This document shows positions 34,654-42,422 of a stretch of DNA of 51,713 bases, in pieces (within the stretch, counting starts at the first letter, position 1; every line of letters starts with the position of its first letter). The translations under genes were made by a program, and so were the position numbers. The notes below the pieces were generated by a model. It searched no databases. It was given only the letters and a program-made list of their open reading frames with translations, and was not told the origin of the DNA. The DNA is from CAZWKX01 sp964614095 (GTDB lineage: Bacteria > Actinomycetota > Acidimicrobiia > Spongiisociales > UBA11373). The stretch covers positions 1-51,713 of the forward strand of contig CAZTJO010000013.1 of the NCBI GenBank assembly GCA_964614095.1, given 5' to 3'.

Positions 34654-35813
34654 TGGCGCTGGGCGCTCGCCTCGAGATTTCTCCCCGCACCAGCCGGCGC
34701 CCCGATTTTGTGGTGATCACGACGCTGCTTGCCCTCAGCGCGATTGGCCTCACCCTCATCTACAGCGTCACCGCGCCGCGTCTCGAGGCGCTGGGGCTGA
34801 GCCGTTTTGAAGATGTGGCCCGACAAACCGTTTTCGTCGCCGGGGGTCTCGGCGTGTTCGCGCTTGCTTCGCTCGGCAGCGACCGGCAGTGGAGGCTGAT
34901 GACGCCGTATGTCTACGCGGCGACCCTCCTGCTCCTGGTGCTGGTGTTGACGCCGATAGGGGCCGAGCGCTACGGGGCCCAGCGCTGGATTCCGTTGGGG
35001 ATTCTCGATTTGCAGCCCTCGGAGTTCGCCAAACCGGCGCTCATACTTGCGCTGGCCGCTCTTCTTTCCTCTTCGGATGAGGAGCACATGTCGTGGACAC
35101 GTATTGGCCAGGTCGTGCTCCTCACCGCGGTCCCTTCGGTCCTCATCTTCCAGCAGCCCGACCTGGGCACGATGCTCGTGTTCGGGTTTGTCGCGGTGGC
35201 GATGTTGTTTGTCGCCGGGACCTCTTTCCGGCAGATCGCATTGCTGCTGCTGTTTGGCATCATCGCCATCTTTATTGCGTTCCAGCTCGACATTCTCAAG
35301 GACTATCAGTTGGCCCGGCTGACCGGCTTTCTCAATCCGGCGAGTGAAACTTCGAGCACGGTCAACTACAACCAGCTACAGAGCCAGATCGCTGTTGCCT
35401 CGGGCGGGATCTCTGGGACGGGCCTGTTTGAGGGCACCCTGACCAATCTCGCCTTTGTGCCGTCGCAGCAGACTGACTTCATCTTCACTGCGGCGGCGGA
35501 GCAGCTCGGGTTTGTCGGAGCCGTTGTCATCCTCGGCCTTTTTGCGCTGATGTTGTGGCGACTCTTTGTGGTGGCGGTGGTGGCACGTGATCGTTTCGGT
35601 CAGCTGGTGGCCTTGGGCGCGACGGCCATGCTGGGGTTCCACATCTTCGTGAACGTAGGCATGACACTCGGATTGCTTCCGGTCACCGGGCTGCCGCTGC
35701 CTCTGCTATCGGATGGCGGCTCGTTCTACGGGACGGTGGCGCTGATGCTGGGGGTCGTCCACGGGATCTGGCTGCGCCGTTCCCGAGTTCCCGGCGATCG
35801 GCATCTCCTCTAG
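34653..35813 (+). CDS. rodA: Peptidoglycan glycosyltransferase RodA (SEDS family)
   Basis: RodA polymerises lipid II glycan chains alongside PBP2. The protein has 386 residues and ten or so helices. SEDS marks are GAQRWIPLGILDLQPSEFAKPALIL in pieces (QRWI, QPSEFAK), the QPDLGTM loop, QSQIAVASGGISGTGLFEG, the VPSQQTDFIFTAAAEQLG region, and LPLPLLSDGGS near the end. The catalytic Asp expected in the extracellular loop fits the ETSSTVNYNQ/QTDFIF area. ATG 34653 shares one base with the mrdA stop. Confidence 0.96.
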   Translation: MALGARLEISPRTSRRPDFVVITTLLALSAIGLTLIYSVTAPRLEALGLSRFEDVARQTVFVAGGLGVFALASLGSDRQWRLMTPYVYAATLLLLVLVLTPIGAERYGAQRWIPLGILDLQPSEFAKPALILALAALLSSSDEEHMSWTRIGQVVLLTAVPSVLIFQQPDLGTMLVFGFVAVAMLFVAGTSFRQIALLLLFGIIAIFIAFQLDILKDYQLARLTGFLNPASETSSTVNYNQLQSQIAVASGGISGTGLFEGTLTNLAFVPSQQTDFIFTAAAEQLGFVGAVVILGLFALMLWRLFVVAVVARDRFGQLVALGATAMLGFHIFVNVGMTLGLLPVTGLPLPLLSDGGSFYGTVALMLGVVHGIWLRRSRVPGDRHLL

Positions 35814-35849
35814 GGCGAGACCTTCGCGGGCTGACTACGCTGTTTGCCC

Positions 35850-36440
35850 ATGGACCGACGGGGCGAAAGAGGCTGGATCGAAGTCATCTGCGGCCCCATG
35901 TTCTCCGGGAAGAGCGAAGAGCTCATCCGCAAGATCGTTCGCTACCGGATTGCGCGTGTTCCCAACCAGACCTTCAAGCCCATCGTCGATGATCGTTATG
36001 CGGTGAGTGAGGTGGTGTCGCACAGCTCTCTCTCGGTGGCCGCGCAGGCGGTGTCCAGCAGCGAGGAGCTCCTGCGGGAGGTGGAGGAACGCACTGTGGT
36101 CGTCGGAATCGACGAGGGGCAGTTTTTTGATCAGGATCTGGTCGGCGTAGCGGAGCATCTTGCCGCGTCGGGCCGGCGGGTGATCGTCGCCGGCCTCGAT
36201 CTTGATTATCTAGGAAGGCCCTTCGAGCCGATACCGACGTTGATGACCCGGGCGGAGTATGTGACGAAGACCCTTGCCGTGTGTCATCGATGCGGCGGCG
36301 CCGGCATGTTCACTCAGCGGGTGGTGGAATCCGACGAGCTCGTGCTCATCGGAGCCACCGGTGCTTACGAGGCTCGATGCCGCTACTGCTACGATCCTGG
36401 GGAATCGTACCAAGAGAGTTTTGAAATCGAAGATTCCTGA
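35850..36440 (+). CDS. tdk: Thymidine kinase (type II)
   Basis: Thymidine kinase salvages thymidine to dTMP. The protein has 196 residues. Walker A is GPMFSGKSEELI, the Asp-Glu of the catalytic site is in GIDEGQFFD, and the lasso loop follows VIVAGLDLDYLGRPFEPIP. The zinc site has CHRCGG and CRYC. ATG 35850 lies nine bases after TACGCT (35836-35841) with no SD, so the mRNA is probably leaderless. It is an unusual gene between rodA and rne; type II TK is not widespread in Actinobacteria as I recall. Confidence 0.94.
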   Translation: MDRRGERGWIEVICGPMFSGKSEELIRKIVRYRIARVPNQTFKPIVDDRYAVSEVVSHSSLSVAAQAVSSSEELLREVEERTVVVGIDEGQFFDQDLVGVAEHLAASGRRVIVAGLDLDYLGRPFEPIPTLMTRAEYVTKTLAVCHRCGGAGMFTQRVVESDELVLIGATGAYEARCRYCYDPGESYQESFEIEDS

Positions 36441-36727
36441 GGCTGGGTTCACCGCATGTGACGACCCCCGTGGTAACCTCGCCCCGGCGTGCCCTCAGGT
36501 GTCGACCCATGGGCCAGGGTTTGATCCCGGATGGGCGCTCTTCCGACCGAACGGAGCGTACTGGTGAACACCCTCGGCTCTGCTACCGAGCAGCGGCCTA
36601 CCTCTCTGGCGCCAGGTCGCCGGCGGGCCTCTTTGTTTCCCGCCGGGTCCGAGGATCGCCCCTCCGGTTCGGTTACACCGAATATTGGGTTTTGCTCGCA
36701 GGCGCGAGCATTGAAGGAGTACCGCAG
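36441..36727 (+). promoter_or_regulatory. Long structured 5' leader of rne
   Basis: No convincing gene lies here, though the rne frame stays open upstream to 36458. TAACCT at 36474-36479 is a possible -10 box, giving a leader of about 240 bases. Hairpins visible: CTCGG/CCGAG (36573-36590), CCGGCGGG/CCCGCCGG (36620-36646) with an 11-base loop, TTCGG/CCGAA near 36668-36682, and TGCTCGC/GCGAGCA (36693-36710) that ends just before the SD GAAGGAG (36713-36719). RNase E is known to limit its own mRNA through a long leader in other bacteria; here that is an inference. Confidence 0.45.
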
Positions 36728-38251
36728 ATGGGCTTGTTACGCAAGCGCCGCCCCGAGGTCATTCGTCGGGGCGTGGGCAAGAATGCAATCGAAGAGACCA
36801 AAGTCCGACGTGTCGCAGGCGGCCGCGTCGAGATCCGCCGATTCCGCCGGTTAGCCGAGCCAGAGAGCCCGGCAGAAGAAGAGCGGCAGCGCCCCCCCTC
36901 TGGTGAGGGTAAGGGTCAAGCGCGCCGCAGGCGCAGTGCTCACCCCGAGCCGATCCTCCCGCCGGAGACCGAACGCAAGCAGATGCTGATCCGGCGGACC
37001 ACGCACCAGACTCAGATCGTGGTGCTCGAAGGCGCCACACTCGTCGAGCACTATCTCGCCCGCTCAGATCGGCGGTCGCTGGCGCAGAACATCTACTTGG
37101 GCAGGGTGCGTAACGTTCTTCCCGGCATGGAGGCCGCTTTCGTCGACTTCGGCGAACCGAAGAATGGGGTGCTCTACGCCGGGGATGTGCAGATCGACAC
37201 CAAGGAGAATGGCGGGCGGCAGCCGCGTATCGAAAAAGCGCTGAAGGTGGGTGATGAGATCCTCGTGCAGGTGGTGAAGGATGCCATGGGCAGCAAGGGT
37301 GCCCGCCTCACCAATCAGGTGAGTCTGCCGGGCCGCTATCTGGTGCTGGCTCCGGGATCCGATATGCGTGGCATCAGCCGCAGGCTTCCGGACGCCGAGC
37401 GGGAGCGATTGCGCCGATTGGTTGCAGATCTCCGGCCCAAGGATTTTGGCGTGATTGTGCGTACTGCCGCTCGGGAGGCCACGACGGCGGAGATCAAGGA
37501 AGACATTGATCGGCTGCTTTCGGTGTGGGATGAGATCAACAAGAAGATGCCCAAGGGGAATGCCCCACGGCTGCTCTACGAAGAGCCGTCGCTGGTGATC
37601 CGGGTCATCCGCGAGCATTTCACCCGCGAATTCCGCCGGCTTGTTGTGGACGATGGTGAGATCCACAGCCAGGTGATCGAATACCTCAAGGCCACCGATC
37701 CCGAGCTGGTGCCGAAGGTGCACTTCTACAAGGACGAGTTGTCGTTGTTCGAGCGGTTCCACGTCGAGGACCAGCTGAGGAGGGCACTCGATCGTAGGGT
37801 GTGGCTTCCCTCGGGCGGGCACATAGTTATCGACGTCACCGAGGCACTGACCGTCGTCGATGTGAACACCGGACGTTTTGTGGGCCAATCGAATCTTGAG
37901 AAGACCGTGTTGCAGAACAATCTCGAGGCTGCCGAGGAGATCGCCCGCCAGCTTCGCTTGCGTGACATCGGGGGGATCATCGTCATCGATTTCATCGACA
38001 TGGAAATCGAGCGGAACCGCAACGCGGTGCTCCGCAGACTTCGCGAGGAACTGGCCAAGGACAAAACGCGAACGCAGGTCTTTGAAGTGTCCAATCTGGG
38101 GCTGGTCGAGATGACCCGTAAGAACGTGTCCGAAGGGCTGGTCGAATCGTTCTCCCGCGTCTGCTCCGAGTGTGGCGGTCGGGGTGTCTTGCTCTATGAG
38201 GAGGCGGCGATGACGGGGGCCGCCATACCGGCGGGCGAAGACGGCGAGTAG
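36728..38251 (+). CDS. rne: Ribonuclease E/G
   Basis: This endoribonuclease processes rRNA and tRNA precursors and starts mRNA decay. The protein has 507 residues from ATG 36728, which has GAAGGAG eight bases upstream. The first 80 residues are Arg/Lys-rich and low in complexity. An S1 domain follows (NIYLGRVRNVLPGMEAAFVDFG), then the 5'-sensor region and the DNase I-like domain with the metal-binding Asp in VVDVNTG and IIVIDFIDM, and the NNLEAAEEIARQLRLRDIGG stretch. The zinc link is CSECGGRG. The protein ends shortly after it, so the small domain and any long C-terminal scaffold are absent. Confidence 0.95.
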   Translation: MGLLRKRRPEVIRRGVGKNAIEETKVRRVAGGRVEIRRFRRLAEPESPAEEERQRPPSGEGKGQARRRRSAHPEPILPPETERKQMLIRRTTHQTQIVVLEGATLVEHYLARSDRRSLAQNIYLGRVRNVLPGMEAAFVDFGEPKNGVLYAGDVQIDTKENGGRQPRIEKALKVGDEILVQVVKDAMGSKGARLTNQVSLPGRYLVLAPGSDMRGISRRLPDAERERLRRLVADLRPKDFGVIVRTAAREATTAEIKEDIDRLLSVWDEINKKMPKGNAPRLLYEEPSLVIRVIREHFTREFRRLVVDDGEIHSQVIEYLKATDPELVPKVHFYKDELSLFERFHVEDQLRRALDRRVWLPSGGHIVIDVTEALTVVDVNTGRFVGQSNLEKTVLQNNLEAAEEIARQLRLRDIGGIIVIDFIDMEIERNRNAVLRRLREELAKDKTRTQVFEVSNLGLVEMTRKNVSEGLVESFSRVCSECGGRGVLLYEEAAMTGAAIPAGEDGE

Positions 38252-38314
38252 GGGTAGCCGGGCGGTCAACGGCTATGATGTTGCGGCATTCCACCCGCTA
38301 AAGGACCCATGACC

Positions 38315-39153
38315 ATGTACGCCATCATTCGCACAGGCGGCCGGCAATTCAAAGTCGAGCCGGGCGACGTCATCGACGTCGATCGCCTGCGCGGCGAGGG
38401 CGAGGTCTTCTTTTCCCCGCTGCTTATCGTCGATGACAAGGGCAAGGTGTTCTCGCGACGGGACCAGCTGAAGGACGCCAAGGTCGTGGCCAAGATCGTG
38501 GGAGCCAGTGCCGGGCCCAAGGTCGACATCTTCAAGTACAAGGCGAAGAGCGGATATCGGCGCCGTCAGGGTCATCGACAGCGCTACACCACCATCGAGG
38601 TGACCGCTATTCAGTCCCCGGTGACCGCGGCCAAAGCGGCTGCCCCGGCCGCGGCGGCCCAGCCGGCGGCAGAGGCCGCGGTCGAGAAGCCCGCCGCTGA
38701 AACCATTGAGACCGCGGTGGCCCAGCGCGCGGCAGAGAGGGCGGCGAAGACAACGACGGCGGCCAAGAAGACGACGGCGAAGAAGCCGGCGACGGCGGCC
38801 AAGAAGCCGGCAGCCAAGAAGCCGGCNNNNNNNNNNNNNNNNNNNNNNNNNNNNNNNNNNNNNNNNNNNNNNNNNNNNNNNNNNNNNNNNNNNNNNNNNN
38901 NNNNNNNNNNNNNNNNNNNNNNNNNNCGACGGCGAAGAAGCCGGCGACGGCGGCCAAGAAGCCGGCAGCCAAGAAGCCGGCGGCGAAGACAACGACGGCG
39001 GCCAAGAAGACGACGGCGAAGAAGACAACGACGGCGGCCAAGAAGCCGGCGTCGAAGAAGCCGGCGACCGCGGCCAAGAAGACGACGACGAAGAAGAAGG
39101 CCTCCACCTCGAAGCCCTCGTCGTCGAAGAAGACCCCGAAGAAGGAGGGCTGA
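38315..39153 (+). CDS. rplU: 50S ribosomal protein L21 with long lysine-rich tail (interrupted by an artefactual gap)
   Basis: The first 100 residues are a normal L21 (YAIIRTGGRQFKVEPGD ... KSGYRRRQGHRQRYTTIEV). A tail of about 127 residues of Ala, Lys, Pro and Thr then follows, in repeats such as AAKKPA and AAKKTT, like a histone H1 or the tails of actinobacterial HU. The N run at 38827-38926 is flanked by identical 55-mers (38772-38826 and 38927-38981); removing 155 bases restores one frame to the TGA at 39151, giving 227 residues. ATG 38315 fits the family start and an AAAGGA nine bases upstream; ATG 38309 is too close to it. rpmA overlaps by one base. Confidence 0.88.
38827..38926. other. 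Assembly gap of 100 N between overlapping contig ends
   Basis: The 55 bases before the gap (38772-38826) recur exactly after it (38927-38981), and both are in the repetitive L21 tail. The assembler probably broke here because the repeats exceed its k-mer. Collapsing restores the frame, but the true number of repeats is uncertain. Confidence 0.85.
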
Positions 39154-39407
39154 TGTCGAAGACAAAGGGAGGCGGTTCCACCCGGAATGGCCGCGACTCG
39201 GCCTCAAAGCGCCTCGGGCCCAAGGTGTTCGATGGTGAGCGCGTGATGGCCGGAGCCATTCTGGTTCGGCAGCGCGGCACCCGGATCCACGCCGGAGACA
39301 ACGTCGGTCGTGGAGGTGACGACACCCTCTTTGCCAAGGCCGATGGAGTAGTCAGCTACGGCAGCCGACGGGGCCGGCAGCAGGTCAGCGTCGTCACCGA
39401 GGGCTGA
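39153..39407 (+). CDS. rpmA: 50S ribosomal protein L27
   Basis: L27 reaches towards the peptidyl transferase centre. The protein has 84 residues with the typical SKTKGGGSTRNGRDSASKRLG start, MAGAILVRQRGTRIHAGDNVGRGGDDTLFAKADG core and a short end. There is no N-terminal cleavage extension of the Firmicutes type. The ATG overlaps the rplU TGA by one base, so L21 and L27 are coupled. Confidence 0.97.
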   Translation: MSKTKGGGSTRNGRDSASKRLGPKVFDGERVMAGAILVRQRGTRIHAGDNVGRGGDDTLFAKADGVVSYGSRRGRQQVSVVTEG

Positions 39408-39430
39408 CCTCGTTTCGCCCTCTCACGGGC

Positions 39431-40696
39431 ATGTTTGTTGACGAGGTCTCCGTCCAATTGCGCTCCGGCGATGGCGGTGCGGGAGTTGCCTCGTTCCGGA
39501 AGACGAGGGGCAAGCCGCGGGGCAAGCCGGAGGGCGGCTCAGGTGGCAGAGGGGGAGATGTCATCGTTGCGGCCGACCCGGCTGTGGGCACTCTGCTCTC
39601 GTTCCAGCGTTCACCTCATCGGCGGGCTGGCGACGGCACCCACGGGCGGGGCGATCTGCGCAACGGCAGGCAGGGGGCGGATCTTGTGCTGCCGGTGCCG
39701 GTGGGCACGGTGATCCGGGATGTCGAGGGCACCATGGTGGCCGACCTGGCTGCACCCGGTCTGAGGGCGACACTTGTCAGCGGCGGGCGCGGAGGGCGCG
39801 GGAATGCCGCACTGGCCGGCCCTGAGCGGGTCTCTCCAGCCTTCGCCGAGCAGGGGGAGTACGGCGCGGAGGCGACCTTTCACTTTGAACTCAAGCTTGT
39901 TGCCGATGCAGCGGTTGTCGGCTTCCCGAACGCCGGCAAGAGCACGCTGCTCGCTCGGGTATCGGCAGCGAAACCGAAGATCGCCGATTACCCCTTCACC
40001 ACTTTGGAGCCGACTCTGGGTGTGGTCGAGGTCGACGACAGGGAGTTTGTGCTCGCCGACATCCCCGGCCTCATCGAAGGAGCTGCCGATGGAAAGGGCC
40101 TCGGCCATGCGTTTTTGCGTCACGCCGAACGGGCCCGCGTGCTTCTGATGCTGCTTGATCCCTCGCCGCTCCAGGAAACAAGTGTGGCGGAGCAGTTTCG
40201 GGTGCTGACACGGGAACTGGGGCGTCACGGCCCGGCGCTGGCCCAGCGGCCCCGCCTGGTTGCGGTGAACAAGGCCGATCTGCCCGAGGCGCGTCCGGCC
40301 GCCACAGCTCTCGCCGAGAGTCTGGGCGAGAAAGTTCTGCTGGTATCGGCGGTTACCGGTGCCGGTATCGACGAGTTGATGCACGCCGTTGCGGACGTGG
40401 TCGATGTGGCCTGGCGGGAGACTCCTGAGGGAGAGGGTTATGTGCTCCATCGGCCCCTTGAGCAAGGTTTTGAGATTCGCCGCCGGGCAGGACGCTGGTT
40501 GGTGACGGGCCGGCAGGCCGAACGTGCGGTGGCGCTCGACGATCTGACCCGGCCTGAAGCGGCGGATTTTGCCGCCAAGCGGCTGGAACGCGCAGGCGTG
40601 GATGATGCGCTCCGTCGCCTGGGAGCCAAACCAGGCGATGAAGTCCAGATAGGCGACATCATCTTCGAGTTCAGTGAGCCCGATGATGTGCAGTAG
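39431..40696 (+). CDS. obg: GTPase Obg
   Basis: Obg is a GTPase of late 50S assembly and the stringent response. The protein has 421 residues in three domains: the glycine-rich Obg fold (GDGGAGVASFRKTRGKPRGK, GGRGGDVIV, GGRGGRGNAAL), the G domain (G1 GFPNAGKST, G2 YPFTTLEPTLGV, G3 DIPGLIEGA, G4 NKAD, G5 SAVTG), and the C-terminal OCT domain (FEIRRRAGRWLVTGRQAERAV ... LGAKPGDEVQIGDIIFEF in pieces). It follows rplU-rpmA as in most bacteria. The Actinobacteria often have proB next, which is absent here. Confidence 0.97.
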   Translation: MFVDEVSVQLRSGDGGAGVASFRKTRGKPRGKPEGGSGGRGGDVIVAADPAVGTLLSFQRSPHRRAGDGTHGRGDLRNGRQGADLVLPVPVGTVIRDVEGTMVADLAAPGLRATLVSGGRGGRGNAALAGPERVSPAFAEQGEYGAEATFHFELKLVADAAVVGFPNAGKSTLLARVSAAKPKIADYPFTTLEPTLGVVEVDDREFVLADIPGLIEGAADGKGLGHAFLRHAERARVLLMLLDPSPLQETSVAEQFRVLTRELGRHGPALAQRPRLVAVNKADLPEARPAATALAESLGEKVLLVSAVTGAGIDELMHAVADVVDVAWRETPEGEGYVLHRPLEQGFEIRRRAGRWLVTGRQAERAVALDDLTRPEAADFAAKRLERAGVDDALRRLGAKPGDEVQIGDIIFEFSEPDDVQ

Positions 40697-40868
40697 GCGG
40701 CGGGTTCATGCCGGCCGTCTCCAAAATCACGCGGCGGGGGGGCCATATCCCTATAATTGCCAGGACTAAGTTATGGTGGTACTCAAGCCCTATCGCACCG
40801 CTGTCGATACTTGACAAGCAGATCTATCAGGGTGCTGCGCAGGACACTGCGCGCGGAAAGGATCGAAC

Positions 40869-41261
40869 GTGGGCCAGCGTGTCCTTGTAGTCGAAGACTC
40901 GGCAGTCATCCAGAGGCTCATTTCCGTATGTCTTCGTCCGGCAGGAGTCAGCGTTGAGACCCGTGATGATGGTCCTGCGGGACTCGAGGCGGCCCTGACC
41001 AATCCTCCCGACCTCCTCATCCTCGATGTCGGCTTGCCGGAGATGGACGGCTGGAGCGTTCTCGAGCACATTCGTGGCGACGAGCGCACCAAGGATCTCA
41101 AGGTGCTTGTCCTGACCGCACACGCTCAAGAGGAGACGCGTGAGCGTGCCGACAAGGGTGGGGCGGATGCCTTCATCACCAAACCCTTCCGCCCCGATGA
41201 TCTACGACGAGTAGCGATGGAGCTGTTGTCTGATTCGACGCCGGCCGTCGGCTTCGTGTAG
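40869..41261 (+). CDS. Single-domain response regulator (CheY-like)
   Basis: A receiver-only protein of 130 residues. It has the acidic pair in VVEDSA, the phospho-acceptor Asp in LLILDVGLPEMDGW, the Thr/Ser of VLVLTAHAQ and the Lys of FITKPFRPDDL. There is no output domain and no kinase nearby, so it must act through protein contacts. The GTG 40869 has GGAAAGGA just upstream. The 172-base upstream region holds TTGACA at 40811-40816 and TATAAT at 40752-40757, but neither forms a well-spaced pair. Its place between obg and nadD is unusual. Confidence 0.9.
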   Translation: MGQRVLVVEDSAVIQRLISVCLRPAGVSVETRDDGPAGLEAALTNPPDLLILDVGLPEMDGWSVLEHIRGDERTKDLKVLVLTAHAQEETRERADKGGADAFITKPFRPDDLRRVAMELLSDSTPAVGFV

Positions 41262-41338
41262 CGAGTCCCTGCCCCAGGCGCCGGCGATGTCCGAGCCCGC
41301 TTCCTTCGGTGCGGGCGCGCGGGAGACCGAACCTCTGG

Positions 41339-42064
41339 ATGGTGCCGGCGCGAGGCGATACCTTCGATCTTGTGGGACCTCACATCCTGTTGGCTGTGCT
41401 GTTGGTCGTCGTGCCGCCGCCCTTGTGCCCGCGTCGAGACTGGCCCGTGCCGGGGCCGGTGGTGAGGCCCTTCGCTCCCTCGGGCTCCTACGCCGGTCAC
41501 TGGGGTCTGGACTTGGCCGCGGATCCTGGCACTCCGGTACGGGTCATCGCCGCCGGGACTGTGACGTTCGCCGGCTCCGTGGCCGGCCGCAACAGCGTCA
41601 CCGTGTACCACGGTGGCGGGGTGCGAACCTCGTATTCGTATCTGGATACGGTCGCGGTCGCTCGGGGGGCGTCGGTGCCGGCAGGGACGATCATCGGGAC
41701 CTCAGGAACCGATCACGGAATCGGTGCCGTACACCTGTCGGTTCGGGTCGGAGACCGCTACGTCGATCCGGCGACCTGGCTGTCCTGCGCCTTTGTTCCC
41801 CAGCCGGGGATTCGCCTCGCACCGCTGTTTGCGTCCTATGCTTCCGATCGTGCGACGAGGCATCCTCGGTGGGACTTTCGATCCGCCGCATCTGGCCCAT
41901 CTCGTAGCCGGCGAGGCGGCGCACCGGGAGCTGGACCTGGACGTCGTCACCTACGTTCCGGCCGGCGCCCCTTGGCAGAAGGCCGGGATGGATGTGAGCG
42001 ATCCCGAGCACCGATGGGAGATGACGGTTCGCAGCGTTGCCGGCGTGGATTACTTCGAGGCTGA
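41339..42064 (+). CDS. Degenerate M23-like secreted protein, 3' end overlapping nadD
   Basis: A signal-like helix (PHILLAVLLVVV) leads to an M23/LytM-like fold: HWGLD, then VTFAGSVAGRNSVTVYHGGGVRTSYSYLD in pieces, IGTSGT and VHLSVRVG, then YVDPATWL. Only the first HxxxD motif is intact. Tyr-Ser-Tyr stands where Y-x-H is expected, and HLS stands for HLH, so it is probably not a hydrolase but a wall-binding or activator protein. Homology ends near 41830, yet the frame runs to 42064 inside nadD; the last 75 or so residues are Arg/Gly-rich and look like translated nadD DNA. The stop may be misplaced by a frameshift. GTG 41372 is an alternative start. Confidence 0.7.
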   Translation: MVPARGDTFDLVGPHILLAVLLVVVPPPLCPRRDWPVPGPVVRPFAPSGSYAGHWGLDLAADPGTPVRVIAAGTVTFAGSVAGRNSVTVYHGGGVRTSYSYLDTVAVARGASVPAGTIIGTSGTDHGIGAVHLSVRVGDRYVDPATWLSCAFVPQPGIRLAPLFASYASDRATRHPRWDFRSAASGPSRSRRGGAPGAGPGRRHLRSGRRPLAEGRDGCERSRAPMGDDGSQRCRRGLLRG

Positions 42065-42422
42065 TCACTGCGAGGTCCGGCGCGACGGGTGGACCTTCAC
42101 TGCGGATACCCTGGCGCTGTTTCCGGAAGCTGAGGACATCTTCCTGGTGCTCGGCGCCGACGCTGCAGCAAGAATCCAGACGTGGCAGCGAGTCACCGAG
42201 GTGCTAGAGCGGTGCCGGGTTGTGGTGATGCCTCGTCCCGGGACCCCGAGAGAAGACGTCGAATCGGCGGTTGGGTCCTGCCACTGGCTGGATGCGCCTC
42301 TGCTCGACGTGAGCGGCACCAGATTGCGCCAGAGACGGCGGGCGGGGATGAGCCTTCGTTTCCTTGTGCCGGACGAGGTGCTCGACTACATCGAAGCGGC
42401 AGGTCTCTATGGCCCGGCCTGA
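41838..42422 (+). CDS. nadD: Nicotinate-nucleotide adenylyltransferase
   Basis: NadD makes deamido-NAD+ from nicotinate mononucleotide and ATP. The protein has 194 residues. It begins with the nucleotide-binding GILGGTFDPPHLAHLVAGE and has the YVPAGAPWQK segment, the DTLALFPEAEDIFLVLGADAA region (FLVLGADAAARIQTW) and the C-terminal VSGTRLRQRRRAGMSLRFLVPDEVLDYI. ATG 41838 or GTG 41850 may be the start. It overlaps the M23-like frame upstream and the LCP gene by 14 bases downstream. Confidence 0.96.
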   Translation: MLPIVRRGILGGTFDPPHLAHLVAGEAAHRELDLDVVTYVPAGAPWQKAGMDVSDPEHRWEMTVRSVAGVDYFEADHCEVRRDGWTFTADTLALFPEAEDIFLVLGADAAARIQTWQRVTEVLERCRVVVMPRPGTPREDVESAVGSCHWLDAPLLDVSGTRLRQRRRAGMSLRFLVPDEVLDYIEAAGLYGPA

